Below, piece by piece: positions 1-7,408 of a stretch of 9,829 nt of DNA. Made by a program: the position numbers and the translations under genes. Every line of letters begins with the position of its first letter. The stretch's first letter is position 1. Under the pieces are notes generated by a model. The model was not told the DNA's origin. It did not search any database and saw only the letters and a program-made list of their open reading frames with translations. The DNA is from Bacteroidales bacterium UBA1309 (GTDB lineage Bacteria; Bacteroidota; Bacteroidia; Bacteroidales; Dysgonomonadaceae): contig DBTT01000006.1 of the NCBI GenBank assembly GCA_002307185.1, positions 1 to 9,829 on the forward strand. The letters are read 5' to 3'.

Positions 1-1069
1 TTCAACACCGCAGGTTTCAGCAACAAGGTGATCGCCGACCACAGCGCATTAGCTCTTGTGGATCCATTCAATTTGACAGCACCTGTATTCACGACAAAGA
101 CATCTACCTATCTGTTGACGGGATTCGTCCGCGTCCAATCGGGAGCGACTCTGACAATAGAGCCTGGTACGGTGATCCGTGGGGATAAGGCCACCACCGG
201 AGCCTTGATTATCGAGCCGGGGGCAAAATTGATTGCCAACGGGACTGCCGCCAATCCAATTGTATTCACTTCCAACCAGGATCCTGGCAGCAGGACCTAC
301 GGCGACTGGGGTGGTGTTGTGTTGGTTGGAAACGCGCCGGTGAACCAAACATCCCCAGTGGTTGAAGGCGGAATCGGCAATACGTATGGGGGTTCCGATG
401 CTACCGACAATTCGGGCAGCCTGCAATACGTGCGTATCGAGTTTCCGGGTGTCGCCCTCACCACAACTGCCAACAGTGAAATCAATGGTTTGACATTCTG
501 TGGCGTAGGTTCGGGAACGACGATCGATTACGTGCAAGTGTCTTATTCCGGTGACGATTCATACGAATGGTTTGGGGGTACGGTCAATTGCAAGCACCTG
601 ATCGCTTTCCGTGGTTTGGATGACGATTTTGACACAGACTATGGCTTTTCAGGGATGGTTCAGTTCGGTGTTTCGCTTCGCGATCCGGATGAAGCTGATT
701 CCAGCAAATCCAATAGCTTTGAATCGGACAACGACGGCAGTGGGAGCACCAACACCCCTTTCACATCTGCTGTTTTCAGCAACATCAGCTCTTTTGGCCC
801 GTTGGCAACAGCCTCGACCACGATCGACACTTATTTCCAAGCGGCAATGCACATCCGAAGAAGTTCCAAGCTGAAGGTTTACAACTCCGTGTTTGCCGGA
901 TGGCCCAAAGGAATCATTATCGATGGTACCAATTCGCAGGCATCTGCCGATGCGGGTGATTTGGTTGTCAAAAACACGATTCTTGCCGGATGTACAACTA
1001 ACTTTGCTCCGGCTTCCCCTACCACCTGGGCGGAGGAGACCTGGTTCAACACCGCAGGTTTCAGCAACA
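1..1069 (+). repeat. In-frame 25-bp direct repeat marking a 1044-bp module period
   Basis: Bases 1-25 and 1045-1069 are identical (both begin ttcaacaccgcaggtttcag). The offset is 1044 bp, exactly 348 codons, so both copies encode FNTAGFSN in frame. Downstream of each copy the protein remains similar (DPFNLTAPVF versus DPFSLDAPDF) while the DNA has diverged. This fits tandem duplication of a protein module. How far the repeat extends upstream cannot be seen. Confidence 0.85.
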
Positions 1070-1452
1070 CGACATACACCAATAACTCAGATTTGGGAGT
1101 GAACGACCCATTCTCTCTGGATGCCCCAGATTTTACCCTGACATCGGCCTCCCCGCTTCTTGCCGGATCTTACTGGGACGCTTCCTCTGGAATCATTTCT
1201 TCCTCATCAGGCAATAATGCTCTTACGGTTTATCCAAATCCAGCTGTGTCCGAGGTGAATGTTGTCTTGCCAACATACGACGGTGTGTCAACTATTCAGA
1301 TCCAAGATCTTACAGGAAAAACATTGCTGAATAAAGCTGCGAAGAATAGCGAATCGGAGACTGTGGATGTCACATCTTTGAATCAAGGTGTTTATCTTAT
1401 CTCGGTTCGCCAAGGAAATACGTTGTACAATCAGAGACTGATTGTCAAATAA
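1..1452 (+). CDS. T9SS-exported beta-helix-like surface protein, C-terminal part (5' partial)
   Basis: The reading frame is open from base 1, so the gene starts upstream; the GTG at 28 is an internal valine, not a start. Visible residues (483) carry a module typical of large Bacteroidota secreted proteins: a GATLTIEPGTVIRGDK segment (about residues 46-61), then a GDWGGVVLVGNAPVN segment, SLQYVRIEFPG, VSYSGDDSYEWFGGTVN and AFRGLDDDFDTD, the pattern of a right-handed beta-helix or pectate-lyase-like fold. The last 80 or so residues (from NALTVYPNPAVSEVNV to YNQRLIVK) are a T9SS type A sorting domain, which directs export through the outer membrane and surface attachment or release. FNTAGFSN at the very start recurs 348 residues later, each time followed by a DPF-x-L-x-AP-x-F stretch, so at least two tandem modules are likely. 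Substrate or ligand is unknown; the family is commonly left uncharacterised. Confidence 0.88.
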   Translation, partial: FNTAGFSNKVIADHSALALVDPFNLTAPVFTTKTSTYLLTGFVRVQSGATLTIEPGTVIRGDKATTGALIIEPGAKLIANGTAANPIVFTSNQDPGSRTYGDWGGVVLVGNAPVNQTSPVVEGGIGNTYGGSDATDNSGSLQYVRIEFPGVALTTTANSEINGLTFCGVGSGTTIDYVQVSYSGDDSYEWFGGTVNCKHLIAFRGLDDDFDTDYGFSGMVQFGVSLRDPDEADSSKSNSFESDNDGSGSTNTPFTSAVFSNISSFGPLATASTTIDTYFQAAMHIRRSSKLKVYNSVFAGWPKGIIIDGTNSQASADAGDLVVKNTILAGCTTNFAPASPTTWAEETWFNTAGFSNTTYTNNSDLGVNDPFSLDAPDFTLTSASPLLAGSYWDASSGIISSSSGNNALTVYPNPAVSEVNVVLPTYDGVSTIQIQDLTGKTLLNKAAKNSESETVDVTSLNQGVYLISVRQGNTLYNQRLIVK

Positions 1453-1513
1453 GAATCAAAATGGAGATTTATTCTTGACGGATATAATTTTTATTTCAAT
1501 TCCATTTTGTTAG

Positions 1514-1540
1514 GGCAGGATCTTTGATCCTGTCTTTTTT
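1514..1540 (+). terminator. Rho-independent terminator of the T9SS cargo gene
   Basis: Arms 1514-1522 (ggcaggatc) and 1526-1534 (gatcctgtc) pair over 9 bp with one G-U, around a ttt loop, followed by six T at 1535-1540. It lies 61 bp after the stop codon of the T9SS gene on the same strand. Confidence 0.88.
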
Positions 1541-1921
1541 GTTTTGAACGCAAGTTATGCAAATTCATCCATCGGATTGAAATTGCCTTCGTCGAAGGTT
1601 TTTCCCCGCCATGGCGGCGAATTTTCCCATCATGCTGCCGAGGGTGCTGTCTCAAAAGAGGTTTTGAACGCAAATTGTTCGGATTACGCAAATTATTTTG
1701 AGACAGCTTCTTGCAATTGCTAATAATTATCAAATTCAACCGGAGGTAGCGACGCGTTGGAAATTATTTGCCTATATTCGCCATGCAATATTTTAACAAG
1801 ATATTTTCGCAACAGAGGCCAAATGCTTATCTGGTAGCCGCACAGCCCCATAACTCAGAACAAACAATTGTAATTTCGAACATCCGTAACATAAATTATT
1901 CACACCACAAAAAATACTTTG
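1541..1921. other. Repeat-rich spacer without a gene
   Basis: I see no supported coding sequence here. The stretch holds a 13-bp direct repeat (gttttgaacgcaa at 1541-1553 and 1661-1673), a short dyad ccttcg-t-cgaagg (1586-1598), the perfect 12-bp palindrome ccgccatggcgg (1606-1617) and a MITE-like inverted repeat (1646-1707). The last 200 bases are AT-rich and should hold the promoter of the hydrolase gene at 1922, but no clear TAnnTTTG box with a correctly spaced TTTG was found. Confidence 0.6.
1646..1707. mobile_element. Short inverted-repeat element (MITE-like or IS-end remnant)
   Basis: Perfect 12-bp inverted ends, gctgtctcaaaa (1646-1657) and ttttgagacagc (1696-1707), enclose 38 bp that include gttttgaacgcaa and gcaaatt motifs. 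The ends resemble transposase-recognised termini in style, but there is no transposase and no clear target duplication, so it may be a solo inverted repeat or a relic. It could also form a hairpin in a transcript. Confidence 0.45.
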
Positions 1922-3016
1922 ATGGGAAAACGACTTGTGGGGCTTAGCCTGCTGCTGTTAAGCTGCCTGATGACGATGGCGGGTAAACCCGCCAAGATTT
2001 CTTTGCCTTTGTTCATGGCCTGGGATGGGGAAGGGAGCTTCAAGGCCATGAAAAACGATTCGGCCGTAGAGGCTTATCTTCTGCGCCTGAAGCGGAGTCA
2101 CATTGACGGGTTGTTCATGGAGGGAAAACCGCAGTTTATCCGCCGAATTGCTCCGATCGCCAAGCGGGTGGACATTCAACTTCACGTTTGGAAACCGACC
2201 ATGATTATGCCCGATTCTGTTTTCATGCACCAACATGCAGACTGGTATTCCGTCAACCGAAACGGGGTGTCGTGTGTCACCAAAGCGCCTTATGCCGGAT
2301 ACTACCGCATCTTTTGCCCGAGGGAGAAGAAGGTTATCAAGTATTTGACAAAAACATACCTCGAATATGCGAAAATTGATGGGGTGGCGGGAGTGCATTT
2401 CGACTACATCCGCTATTGCGATATTTACTTGCCAAAGGCCTTGCAGCCCAAATATCACTTGGATCAGACCTACGAAATGCCCGATTACGATTTTTGCTAT
2501 TGTCACCGATGCCGGGAGGCCTTCAGAAAGAAAAACCGCATAGACCCGATAACGATGAGCGATCCGGCATCGAGCAAAGATTGGGCCGAATTCAGGCTGC
2601 AAGCCATTGTGGACCTTGCAAATTCGATAAGCGGGAAGGTGAAGAAAAAGACGGGCAAGATGGTGACGGCTGCCGTATTTCCCACTCCTGAAATGGCCAA
2701 GCGGATGGTTCGCCAGGATTGGGGACGTTTCAAGATCGATGCGGCTTGCCCAATGATATACAACAATTTTTATGACGAAGGGATTGACTGGATCGGCAAA
2801 TGTGTAAAGGAAAGCCTTGCCACGATGGCAGTCAGGAAAGACCTTCATGCGGGTGTCTATATGGGAGCCTTGCCCGATCCCAAGTCGTTGCAGGAAGGCA
2901 TCGAATCGGCCATGGACAATGGAGCGAACGGTGTTGTGTTCTTCACCGCGGGTAACCTCACCGACGACCAGCTGAAAGTGGTGGAGGCCATGTATCGGAA
3001 ATATGCTGGAAATTAA
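1922..3016 (+). CDS. Secreted family 10-like glycoside hydrolase (GHL10 type)
   Basis: A 364-residue protein starting at the ATG at 1922; the TTG just before it is less likely. Residues 1-20 are a signal peptide with a long hydrophobic core; LLSC (12-15) could also be read as a weak lipobox. The body fits the GHL10 / family 10 putative glycoside hydrolase group, a TIM-barrel fold: FMAWDGEG near 31-38, DGLFMEG (62-68), and the hallmark GVHFDYIRY (157-165), where the Asp is a likely active-site residue. CPMIYNNFY (276-284) and GVYMGALPD (311-319) are later barrel strands. A cysteine cluster CYCHRC (192-197) followed by a basic stretch is a known-looking insertion in such proteins and may bind a metal. 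Substrate cannot be told; a polysaccharide is inferred. It converges on the CBM9-like gene with a 17-bp gap and no visible terminator between them. Confidence 0.85.
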   Translation: MGKRLVGLSLLLLSCLMTMAGKPAKISLPLFMAWDGEGSFKAMKNDSAVEAYLLRLKRSHIDGLFMEGKPQFIRRIAPIAKRVDIQLHVWKPTMIMPDSVFMHQHADWYSVNRNGVSCVTKAPYAGYYRIFCPREKKVIKYLTKTYLEYAKIDGVAGVHFDYIRYCDIYLPKALQPKYHLDQTYEMPDYDFCYCHRCREAFRKKNRIDPITMSDPASSKDWAEFRLQAIVDLANSISGKVKKKTGKMVTAAVFPTPEMAKRMVRQDWGRFKIDAACPMIYNNFYDEGIDWIGKCVKESLATMAVRKDLHAGVYMGALPDPKSLQEGIESAMDNGANGVVFFTAGNLTDDQLKVVEAMYRKYAGN

Positions 3017-3033
3017 GACAAGAGGGCGTCGAT

Positions 3034-4155
3034 TTATTTCCCAATAAGCCCATCCTCGGTCAACGAAATGGACGGAGCTACCCCATCCGAGATGAATACC
3101 CGGAATTGTCCCGAAGTGGCTTCCATCGATAGTTTGTTGCTTGCCTTGCTCCCTCGGAACCAAACCGGAACCAATGATGGCAAGCCCAATTCCTGCAGGG
3201 TTGAAGCATACCGCTTGTTGATCCCCTGAAAGTCTTTCTGCTTGTAGTATGCCAGCCACAAATAATCCCGTTGATATTCGGCGTAAGGACGTTCAAATGC
3301 GGGGGCTTCGGTTCCGGCAGGCGTCGCGCAAAACTGGAGGTATCCCCATCTTTCGGGGCGGTGCATGTCGATCACTCCTTGTGAGGACCACACCCAGTTG
3401 TTTTCGGGTTTGACCTTCCCCGAGGCATCTTTTTGCTTCACGTAAGCGCCTCCAATCTTATCCACATCCCATTCTACCCGCGAAAAATTGATCCGCCATA
3501 TTTCGCCGTTCGCTGGCAAGTGTTTTCCTCCGCCTACGGTGATCGCAGTCCACGGAATGGCAAATTCGGCTGTCCATCCCCGATCTTTGTCTCCGGGGTG
3601 GTTGAGCGAACCATTCACCCGGACGGCATGTTTCATGCCGGGTGCGTTCCAGCCGAAGACGACACCTCCTTGATTTCGGTAGGGCTTGGACAGGAAAAGG
3701 TCGAAAATGGTGTTCCGGGCATTGACCTCTATTTCAAAGTAGTTGTGTGTCGAATTGGTGGGATCTACAAAAATTTCGAAGTCGTTGTCGTGGAAAACGA
3801 TCTGGTCTCTTTCCGTGAGGTTGGCCCACACATCGGGTTCTTCCATTTCGGCGGCCACATACAGGTTGTTGTCATCCCACATCATCTTTGCCCGGGTTTT
3901 CAACCGCGGGCTTGGCTTGGCCTCGTTTCCTTCGATGTCCTGGAAAAAATCAGTCCAAGGGATATTTCCCCAAGCCTCTTCGCTCATATTCCCATCGATG
4001 ACGGGTGGAATGATCGTGTGCATGGCCACGTAGGAACGCGGACTTGCGAACAGATTCTCATATCCGGCAAACAAATTCTGGGCATTGGCCAGTTGAGGCG
4101 GAACGGCGAGGAAGGGTAGGAGGTGGATCAACAACTGCTTTCTAGGAAAAATCAT
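3034..4155 (-). CDS. Secreted carbohydrate-binding family 9-like protein
   Basis: A 373-residue protein with a signal peptide ending near LANAQ (22-26). The domain at about 45-275 has the CBM9-like pattern: PPVIDGNMSEEAW (50-62), DDNNLYVAAEMEEPDVWA (94-111), FHDNDFEIFVDP (121-132), YFEIEVNARNTIFDLFL (139-155), GWTAEFAIPW (193-202) and VWSSQGVIDMHRPERWGYL (255-273). In the family this beta-sandwich binds sugars; here no catalytic domain accompanies it. The C-terminal 95 residues contain YLWLAYYKQKDFQ and a repeat-free tail typical of the stand-alone periplasmic or outer-membrane members. It is convergent with the GHL10 gene, which suggests but does not prove a shared carbohydrate role. The ATG at 4155 is chosen because it gives a full signal peptide. 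Confidence 0.85.
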   Translation of the reverse strand: MIFPRKQLLIHLLPFLAVPPQLANAQNLFAGYENLFASPRSYVAMHTIIPPVIDGNMSEEAWGNIPWTDFFQDIEGNEAKPSPRLKTRAKMMWDDNNLYVAAEMEEPDVWANLTERDQIVFHDNDFEIFVDPTNSTHNYFEIEVNARNTIFDLFLSKPYRNQGGVVFGWNAPGMKHAVRVNGSLNHPGDKDRGWTAEFAIPWTAITVGGGKHLPANGEIWRINFSRVEWDVDKIGGAYVKQKDASGKVKPENNWVWSSQGVIDMHRPERWGYLQFCATPAGTEAPAFERPYAEYQRDYLWLAYYKQKDFQGINKRYASTLQELGLPSLVPVWFRGSKASNKLSMEATSGQFRVFISDGVAPSISLTEDGLIGK

Positions 4156-4439
4156 GCTCTTCGTCTTTTTTTGATGTATGCCTCACGAGACGTATCCAGA
4201 GGATGAACGGACGCAGAAGCACTCTATCATAAAACTCTCAAGCAAGGTTTTACCCCTGCTTGAGAAATCAAAAAGGCTTGTTTTTTTATATTTTTAAGTA
4301 CAGACCTTTCTCCTGAATCTAATCAAGAGGGAAGTTGTAGCCTTAAAATGGGGTAGTAGGCGAATTTTCTATTGCATGTTTTTGGCAAAGGATGAGCCAC
4401 ATTTCGGAGAAAATTTTAGGATGGATTTGTGGGCAGATT
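4156..4439. other. Intergenic region upstream of the CBM9-like gene
   Basis: No gene is supported. It contains an imperfect hairpin (4237-4247 with 4255-4264, one bulged A) that would lie in the 5' leader of the minus-strand CBM9-like transcript. AT-rich sequence at 4278-4300 is the likeliest promoter area, but no exact TAnnTTTG box was found on the minus strand. Bases 4257-4325 resemble 6862-6954. Confidence 0.5.
4236..4265 (-). promoter_or_regulatory. Hairpin in the presumed 5' leader of the CBM9-like gene
   Basis: ctcaagcaagg (4237-4247) pairs with cctgcttgag (4255-4264) with one bulged A, plus one more T-A pair outside. On the minus strand it is followed by agttttatga, a poor U-tract. 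It could be an attenuator, a protection stem, or a weak terminator for the decayed gene upstream. Confidence 0.4.
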
Positions 4440-4785
4440 TTATTTCTCTATCTCGAACATCATCCCGACAAATGCAAATTTATAAATCTTGTTGACATCC
4501 TTGTTCTTTAGGGAAATGCACCCCCATGTCCAGTTTTGCCGGGCATCGATGCAAAACGATCGGGTAGTTTTTGACCGTTTTTGAGCCGATTGCGATCGAC
4601 AACACCTATTTCAGCTTTGACACATGTATTTTCGTCCTCCTTTTGTCCAATTTCAAAGAATCTACCAACCTGTCCAGTGGAATGGTGCAGTTTGTCAGAT
4701 TGCTTTTCGGCTTCTTGCTTCCACTTTGGCAAGGAATCGTGCCATTGCAGATTAGCAGAAAGGACAGAATTAAGAAATATCTCAT
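4440..4785 (-). pseudogene. L,D-transpeptidase (YkuD domain) remnant, nonsense-mutated and internally deleted
   Basis: From the ATG at 4785 (minus strand) one frame reads MRYFLILSFLLICNGTIPC, a signal or lipoprotein leader, then RRTKIHVSKLK, an in-frame TAG (4608-4606), and in the same frame VLSIAIGSKTVKNYPIVL (to 4552). That is the start of a YkuD L,D-transpeptidase: 'hhVsKs-x-y-L-hhh-x-G-x-x-V-x-x-YPVxLG'. Near 4550 the homology jumps to another frame: IDARQNWTWGCISLKNKD ... MMFEIEK, ending at the TAA 4442-4440. TWGCISL holds the catalytic Cys of the family. The middle of the domain, including the expected catalytic His-Gly, is missing. Intact members cross-link or anchor peptidoglycan peptides in the periplasm. 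A tyrosine codon changed to TAG is the simplest account of the stop. The 112-codon open frame that overlaps it (4846-4508) is an unrelated frame. Confidence 0.75.
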
Positions 4786-4892
4786 TGTTGTGAAATTTTA
4801 AAGGACTGGAAATGAACAAATATCTTGAATAATTCGCAAAGCTCAAAAAACATGGTTTGATTTTGAGGACAAGCGAAATTCAGGGAAGTACC

Positions 4893-4949
4893 CTACTTTT
4901 GTCTTGTGGACGGGTTTCCGGACAAGATACTTTCTCCGGGATGAAAAGG
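4893..4949 (+). pseudogene. Relic of a cobalamin riboswitch promoter and 5' arm
   Basis: These 57 bases align almost without gaps to 7734-7789, the promoter and first stems of the intact cobalamin riboswitch. Shared blocks include tttccggacaa, atacttt and cgggatgaaaagg. A TAnnTTTG box (tacttttg, 4894-4901) and the 9-bp hairpin (4918-4926 with 4931-4939, one C-C mismatch) are kept. After 4949 the similarity stops at once: no GGGAA core, no B12 box, and no partner for the closing stem before the gene at 5085. It is best read as a truncated or partially duplicated riboswitch. Confidence 0.65.
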
Positions 4950-5053
4950 CTCTGAGTGGTGGATACACCATCGTGTCTCTTCTGTACCCCCTTTGAACTT
5001 TGCAGAGATAAGATTTTATTAGGGATCGGTGGCTCCCATTGCTAGGGAAATAA

Positions 5054-5061
5054 TATCTTTG
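5054..5061 (+). promoter_or_regulatory. Candidate -7 element for the TPR-HTH gene
   Basis: tatctttg matches the Bacteroidota -7 consensus TAnnTTTG exactly, 23 bp before the start codon. No TTTG is found at the usual -33 distance, so the promoter is only partly supported. Confidence 0.45.
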
Positions 5062-5084
5062 TTATTGAAACCAATGCTCCCATC

Positions 5085-6779
5085 ATGGCATATTTAAGCA
5101 AAATAAGTACATTCTTTCTTTTCCTTTTATTTCTAGTGTTCTTACCTGCTTGTAACCCTCAACCTGAAGCCAAGCAACTGCTAGAACAAGCCGAACATTT
5201 CGCGGATGAGGAGCAAGTGGATAGCGGGCTTCATCTGATCGACTCGATCTTCTATCCCGAAAAAAGTTTTCGAAAGAAAGATTATATGCGTTATCTCGTT
5301 ACCTATGTGAGGCTTCGTTACAAAGGATTCCGTGACATCAAAGCCGACACGGCCATTTTTCAAGCCTGGAGGTACTACAAAAACCAAGCCGACATGCCAC
5401 GCGGTACTGCTTTGGCTGCTTTCTACAGTGGCTGTGTCTATCGTGAACAAGGAAATCTTGAAAAAGCAATGCATGCATACTCCGAAGCAATGGATCAAGC
5501 CCTAAAGACAAACGACAACAACCTGAAAGGACTAGTGAAAAACAACATGGGAGATATTTTATCGTTGCAACTCCTTCTCCTTCAGTCATTAGAACAATAT
5601 CGACAAGCATCCATCTATTATTCCAGTTTCCCGATCAACAAAGTGAAGTCCTTAAGCGCCATCGGTAAGTCTTATGTGTTGATGAATAAGTTAGACAGTG
5701 CCATCGTTGTTTTTCAAGAGGGTTTGTTACTGGCCACCAAAATCCATGACAAACCAGGCCAATCCCTCTTGATGCAAAACCTAAGCATAACCTATTCGCA
5801 GCAGGGAAAATATTCTCAGGCTCTTTCATTCTTGAAAAAATCTTACGCCTTGAATGTAGATTCGGCACAGATTCCCCGCTATTGGCTAAATTTTGGAGAT
5901 TTATATTCTCAGATGGGATATATGGACTCTGCCCGGTTCTATTATGGCAAGGTGAAGCAGAAAAGCGAAACTCTTGAAGATGGCTATTTCAAATTGAGTA
6001 TCCTTCATTCCCTTGGCCGAATGGAGCACAAGGATGGTAACTACAAGCAGGAAGCGGCACTAAAGGATGCCGAAATTGATGTATATAAAGGCATTATCGA
6101 TCAAAATAATGCAAATAGAGTCCTTGATGTCATGCAGAAATACAATTTCGAATTATTGAAAAATAGTCACCAGAAAGAAGCCACTCGCTATCTGATATGG
6201 GTAGTTTGCCTGTTATGCGTTATTATTGTCGTTGGGGCTGTATTTTTCAGGTATGCAATTCGCCGACATAAAATGGAAATAGAAACCAAAGACAAAATTG
6301 CCATGCTTACCAAAATAGCCATCGAAATGGAACATTCGCACAAGCAAAGATTAGCTGCTAAAGAGCAGAGCCTCCGTGATTTACTACTGTGGAAATTCGA
6401 TGTGGTAACCAAGTCGGCTCTCCTTCAAAATGGAGAAACAGAAAAGCTCAATGCTTCGCAATTGATAAAGAAATTTCACAAAATAGTTTATGACGGAAAC
6501 GAAGAGGACTTGTGGGACAACATTGTCTCCTTGATTAATCTGACCGAGGACAACTTATGGGCGCGTCTCCGTTTCGAATTTCCAAATCTATCAAACGAAG
6601 AATACCGCATCTGCGTACTTTCCTATGCTGGCATGAACATCAAGGAGACTTCCATCATTTTGCATATGAGTGAACGTTCGGTTCAAACATATCGTACACG
6701 GTTGCGTCAAAAGATAGGTATGAACGACAGCAAATCCGATATGGGGTTGTTTCTTAAGCAAAGGCTAACACGCGGTTAA
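5085..6779 (+). CDS. Membrane-bound TPR protein with LuxR-like C-terminal HTH
   Basis: A 564-residue regulator. Residues 1-23 form a hydrophobic leader ending in a lipobox, LPAC (20-23). Residues 30-355 are helical TPR repeats (for example YSGCVYREQGNLEKAMHAYS at 114-133 and LSITYSQQGKYSQALSFLKK at 233-252). A single membrane segment follows at about 369-389, then a coiled coil (390-430), and a C-terminal helix-turn-helix around 500-550 (LSNEEYRICVLSYAGMNIKE, then HMSERSVQTYRTRLRQKIGM), like LuxR/GerE-type HTHs. The layout puts the TPRs outside and the HTH in the cytoplasm, so it probably relays an envelope signal to DNA. This arrangement is common in Bacteroidota; targets are unknown. Its upstream region carries the riboswitch relic. 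It appears to be a single-gene unit. Confidence 0.85.
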   Translation: MAYLSKISTFFLFLLFLVFLPACNPQPEAKQLLEQAEHFADEEQVDSGLHLIDSIFYPEKSFRKKDYMRYLVTYVRLRYKGFRDIKADTAIFQAWRYYKNQADMPRGTALAAFYSGCVYREQGNLEKAMHAYSEAMDQALKTNDNNLKGLVKNNMGDILSLQLLLLQSLEQYRQASIYYSSFPINKVKSLSAIGKSYVLMNKLDSAIVVFQEGLLLATKIHDKPGQSLLMQNLSITYSQQGKYSQALSFLKKSYALNVDSAQIPRYWLNFGDLYSQMGYMDSARFYYGKVKQKSETLEDGYFKLSILHSLGRMEHKDGNYKQEAALKDAEIDVYKGIIDQNNANRVLDVMQKYNFELLKNSHQKEATRYLIWVVCLLCVIIVVGAVFFRYAIRRHKMEIETKDKIAMLTKIAIEMEHSHKQRLAAKEQSLRDLLLWKFDVVTKSALLQNGETEKLNASQLIKKFHKIVYDGNEEDLWDNIVSLINLTEDNLWARLRFEFPNLSNEEYRICVLSYAGMNIKETSIILHMSERSVQTYRTRLRQKIGMNDSKSDMGLFLKQRLTRG

Positions 6780-7117
6780 TCTACACTGTCTTGTAGGTTT
6801 CTTCTTGCTCTGATAGAGTTTCGGTTTCAAAGGCGGGGAGTTGTAGGCGGTTTCCTCGGCTTGCTTGAGAAAAGGACAACGGCTTACTTCCGGCGCTAAC
6901 AACGCTTTTTTTGATACATTTGTGTTAAGAAGAACGTTTCTCCGAGTTTAATCAGGATGTATTTGCATTAAATTTTGATTCAACGACCTTCTCCTGTCCA
7001 TAAAATATGCTACATTAAAATATTTCACCCATTTGATAATCAATTATATATTTCTTGATTCAACGTTAAACACGCTACACTCCCAGATTCCCTCTTGTGT
7101 ATTTGTCTTTCCACTCA

Positions 7118-7133
7118 TACATTTGCAAATGTA
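7118..7133. promoter_or_regulatory. Perfect 16-bp palindrome containing TAnnTTTG on both strands
   Basis: tacatttgcaaatgta is its own reverse complement. Each half gives an exact TAnnTTTG -7 box (tacatttg), so it may be a protein-binding site, a bidirectional promoter core, or chance in AT-rich DNA. Confidence 0.4.
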
Positions 7134-7408
7134 AAGTCATACATGCTTAAAATAATCCTATTTATGAAATACCCCCATCATACCATTATTTCGCTTCGGC
7201 TATTCTTCAAGCATATTTCGATAGCCTATGATGACAGTAATACTTGTTCGTCACTACAGGAGGAGCACGTCAGTGGTATTCGTTTCGAAACACAACCCAT
7301 ATAGGCTTTCCTCTCTTCAATTGGAGTTTTTCTTAATTCCAACAAACTAATAGGCAATCAATCACTCCCCCCTTTGACTTATCAAGAAGTTTAACCGTCG
7401 GAGGCCGG

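Larger units (their letters stand above)
4786..5084. other. Intergenic region between the transpeptidase remnant and the TPR-HTH gene
   Basis: No coding sequence is supported. It holds the divergent upstream region of the decayed transpeptidase, a riboswitch-like relic (4893-4949), a small stem tggtg-gata-cacca (4957-4970) and the promoter area of the gene at 5085. Confidence 0.6.

Noticed and set aside
1958..3259. 433-codon open frame on the minus strand
   Set aside because: It lies antisense to the GHL10 gene and the end of the CBM9-like gene, both with recognisable domains; its protein shows no family features and is rich in His, Arg and Ile as expected of a shadow frame.
3433..4119. 228-codon plus-strand frame antisense to the CBM9-like gene
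   Set aside because: The opposite strand encodes a clear CBM9-like protein; this frame has no recognisable domain.
4571..4801. Plus-strand frames of 70-76 codons
   Set aside because: Antisense to the transpeptidase remnant; the hydrophobic look is a by-product of its sequence.
4508..4846. 112-codon minus-strand frame
   Set aside because: It overlaps the transpeptidase remnant in a different frame. The family motifs are in the other two minus frames, so this one is incidental.
7095..7304. 69-codon plus-strand frame in the spacer
   Set aside because: GTG start, no recognisable domain, and it runs through the 16-bp palindrome; composition is not gene-like.
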